Positions 5,910 through 6,951 of a stretch of DNA of 6,951 nucleotides are shown here, in pieces. Positions within the stretch are counted from its first letter, which is position 1. Every line of letters begins with the position of its first letter. The stretch spans positions 1-6,951 of the forward strand of contig CAMFKA010000113.1 of the NCBI GenBank assembly GCA_945957185.1. The letters are read 5' to 3'. The notes beneath the pieces are model-generated. The model was not told the DNA's origin, did not search any database, and saw only the letters and a list, made by a program, of their open reading frames with translations. The position numbers were made by a program, and so were the translations under genes. The stretch is from an uncultured Chlamydiaceae bacterium. GTDB taxonomy: Bacteria > Chlamydiota > Chlamydiia > Chlamydiales > Parachlamydiaceae.

Positions 5910-6368
5910 ATGAAAAAATTACTATGCGCCTTTGCTCTTTTGAGCGCCGGCTTTCTCTCTGCGGAAACTCAGCAAACTCTTGTCATCATCAAGCCTGATG
6001 CTGTCAAAGGGAAACACATTGGTGAGATCGTCTCTCGCTACGAAAAAAGCGACGCTTTGAAAATCCAAGCGATGAAGATGATGCAATTGACTCCTGATAC
6101 TGCGAAAGAGTTCTACATCGAACACAAAGACCGCCCGTTTTATAACGACCTCGTCCAAGCAATGAGCGCATCTCCTGTTGTGGTGATGGTCGTTGAAGGT
6201 GACGACGCTATCGTAAAAAACCGTCAAATGATCGGTGCTACCGACCCGACAAAGGCGGACAAGGGAACTTTGCGCGCAGACTTCGGAACATCGACACAGT
6301 CAAACGCTGTTCACGGCTCCGATAGCCCAGCTGCTGCAAAGCGTGAAATCGCTCTTATTTTCAACTAA
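5910..6368 (+). CDS. ndk: Second nucleoside diphosphate kinase with a Sec signal peptide (predicted exported)
   Basis: This 152-residue paralogue carries a classic Sec signal: K2-K3, a hydrophobic core at about 4-16 (L-L-C-A-F-A-L-L-S-A-G-F-L), and a likely cleavage after L-S-A18 before E19. There is no lipobox. The mature part is a complete NDK: K28, Y69, F77, R105, T111, R122, N132 and the active H135 in N-A-V-H-G-S-D-S all match the catalytic set, with one extra residue in the S47-D-A-L-K segment. Activity is therefore expected, but in the periplasm or outside the cell rather than the cytosol. That is unusual, since NDK is normally cytosolic and secreted forms known from pathogens generally lack such a leader. 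The signal peptide is in frame and starts at an ATG preceded by GAGAGG (5893-5898), 11 nt upstream. It probably arose by duplication of the upstream ndk followed by gain of a leader. Possible roles are handling of host-derived or envelope nucleotides; this is inference. Confidence 0.9.
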   Translation: MKKLLCAFALLSAGFLSAETQQTLVIIKPDAVKGKHIGEIVSRYEKSDALKIQAMKMMQLTPDTAKEFYIEHKDRPFYNDLVQAMSASPVVVMVVEGDDAIVKNRQMIGATDPTKADKGTLRADFGTSTQSNAVHGSDSPAAAKREIALIFN

Positions 6369-6375
6369 AATTGGG

Positions 6376-6405
6376 TTTGTGGGTGCTTTCAATAGCACCC
6401 ACAAA
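6376..6405 (+). terminator. Perfect 12-bp hairpin between the ndk pair and trmL
   Basis: TTTGTGGGTGCT (6376-6387) pairs perfectly with AGCACCCACAAA (6394-6405) around the loop TTCAAT. It starts 7 nt after the second ndk stop and ends 6 nt before the trmL ATG. The downstream sequence TAATTT is a poor T-tract on the plus strand. It may be a weak intrinsic terminator, an RNA 3'-end stabiliser for the ndk transcript, or a control element for trmL. Confidence 0.6.
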
Positions 6406-6411
6406 TAATTT

Positions 6412-6861
6412 ATGAAAGTCGTCTTATATCAACCTCAGATTCCCCCCAACACCGGCAACGTCGTCCGCACCTGTGCCGTGACAGGCACCGACTTGATTTT
6501 GGTGAAACCTCTCGGTTTCAGCACCAACGACCGTTGGTTAAAGCGTGCCGGCCTCGACTATTGGGAAGGAGTCAACGTGCAAGAGATCGATGATTTCGAA
6601 GCTTTTGTTGACAGCCATCCCGATTGCTATTTTTTTTCCAGTCACGCCACAAAATTGTACACAGATGTTGTATACAACGAAAATAGTGTTTTAGTATTTG
6701 GTTCTGAAACATCAGGGCTTCCCAAATGGGTTGCAGAACGCTTCCCCGATCGTTTGGTAAAAATTCCGATGAAAGACAACGTTCGCTGCCTGAATTTGGC
6801 AACGTCCGTGGGGATTGGCGTCTACGAGGCCGTCCGACAAGGTGTTGGACAATTAGGCTAG
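6412..6861 (+). CDS. trmL: tRNA (cytidine/uridine-34 2'-O)-methyltransferase
   Basis: TrmL is a SPOUT-class enzyme that uses S-adenosylmethionine to methylate the ribose of the wobble base in tRNA-Leu isoacceptors. The 149-residue protein is a minimal SpoU-family chain without an extra RNA-binding domain, close to the roughly 157 residues of E. coli TrmL. Its motifs are P12-N-T-G-N-V-V-R19 (motif 1), V95-F-G-S-E-T-S-G-L (motif 2, about 94-103), and I118-P-M with N123-V-R-C-L-N-L-A130 (motif 3), which build the trefoil-knot cofactor site. The N-terminus M-K-V-V-L-Y-Q-P-Q-I-P matches the family, so the start is firm although no Shine-Dalgarno is visible. A stable hairpin ends 6 nt before the ATG, and no separate promoter is evident. 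Confidence 0.93.
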   Translation: MKVVLYQPQIPPNTGNVVRTCAVTGTDLILVKPLGFSTNDRWLKRAGLDYWEGVNVQEIDDFEAFVDSHPDCYFFSSHATKLYTDVVYNENSVLVFGSETSGLPKWVAERFPDRLVKIPMKDNVRCLNLATSVGIGVYEAVRQGVGQLG

Positions 6862-6872
6862 GAATTGTCCAA
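6845..6872 (+). terminator. Perfect 10-bp hairpin spanning the trmL stop codon
   Basis: TTGGACAATT (6845-6854) pairs with AATTGTCCAA (6863-6872). The 8-nt loop AGGCTAGG holds the trmL stop codon (TAG, 6859-6861). No T-tract follows, so it is at best a weak terminator; an RNA-stabilising 3' structure is also possible. Confidence 0.4.
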
Positions 6873-6951
6873 TCCCAATGGTGTCAACTTAAGCACTTAT
6901 GTCGACCTTTCAGGCCTCTATTGTTATTTTGACTCTAACCCAGGCCTACGC
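6862..6951. other. Non-coding end of window beyond trmL
   Basis: No gene is seen. It contains the right half of the stop-codon hairpin, the right copy of the 20-bp inverted pair (6874-6893), and then about 58 bases with no recognised feature that may belong to a mobile element continuing outside the window. Confidence 0.45.
6874..6893 (+). repeat. 20-bp repeat, right copy of an inverted pair
   Basis: CCCAATGGTGTCAACTTAAG matches the minus strand of 52-71 at 18 of 20 positions. Both copies point outward, away from the genes, and lie just past the outermost coding regions. They may be terminal repeats of an insertion sequence. Confidence 0.6.

Noticed and set aside
5922..6227. A 101-codon minus-strand frame opposite the second ndk
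   Set aside because: It lies entirely within the conserved ndk and has no recognisable motif; codon structure favours the plus-strand gene.
6726..6932. A plus-strand frame running past the end of trmL
   Set aside because: It overlaps the conserved trmL motif 3 region in another frame and continues through the hairpin and repeat without any protein-like pattern.

Overview
The window looks like a chromosomal segment of a chlamydia-like (Parachlamydiales-type) bacterium. The main clue is that pheT is followed by a YwqK/MORN-type lipoprotein of the Chlamydia trachomatis CT476 kind, with no pheS beside it. As I recall, C. trachomatis also has pheT (CT475) next to CT476 and pheS elsewhere. The first ndk product also reads like chlamydial Ndk, including its C-terminal end. 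These comparisons are from memory; no database search was possible.

Minus-strand half, from right to left. A promoter at about 5090-5118 drives a tight three-gene operon: pheT (phenylalanyl-tRNA synthetase beta subunit), a cysteine-rich YwqK/MORN-repeat lipoprotein (3-nt gap) and a patatin-like phospholipase lipoprotein (8-nt gap). Downstream, with its own near-consensus promoter, sits a two-gene type II toxin-antitoxin module: a ribbon-helix-helix antitoxin followed by a RelE-family toxin that overlaps it by one base. Its DNA is markedly more AT-rich than the operon, so it was probably acquired.

The divergent intergenic region (5051-5455) carries what appears to be an intact miniature transposable element of about 230 bp (5139-5368). 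It has 54-nt imperfect terminal inverted repeats built from CACTGAG units and a perfect 8-bp direct repeat (AGCTCTAT) immediately outside each end, as expected for a target-site duplication. The interior, read on the minus strand, is almost filled by a 33-codon open frame.

Plus-strand half. Two tandem nucleoside diphosphate kinase genes follow. The first is a normal cytosolic enzyme. The second keeps every catalytic residue but begins with a Sec-type signal peptide, so an exported NDK is predicted. A perfect 12-bp hairpin separates it from trmL (tRNA wobble 2'-O-methyltransferase), ending only 6 nt before the trmL start codon.

At the two ends of the window lie opposite-oriented copies of a 20-bp sequence (18/20 match). 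They may be ends of an insertion sequence lying just outside, which would make this segment a stable island between mobile elements. The most notable points are the exported second NDK and the miniature element between pheT and ndk.
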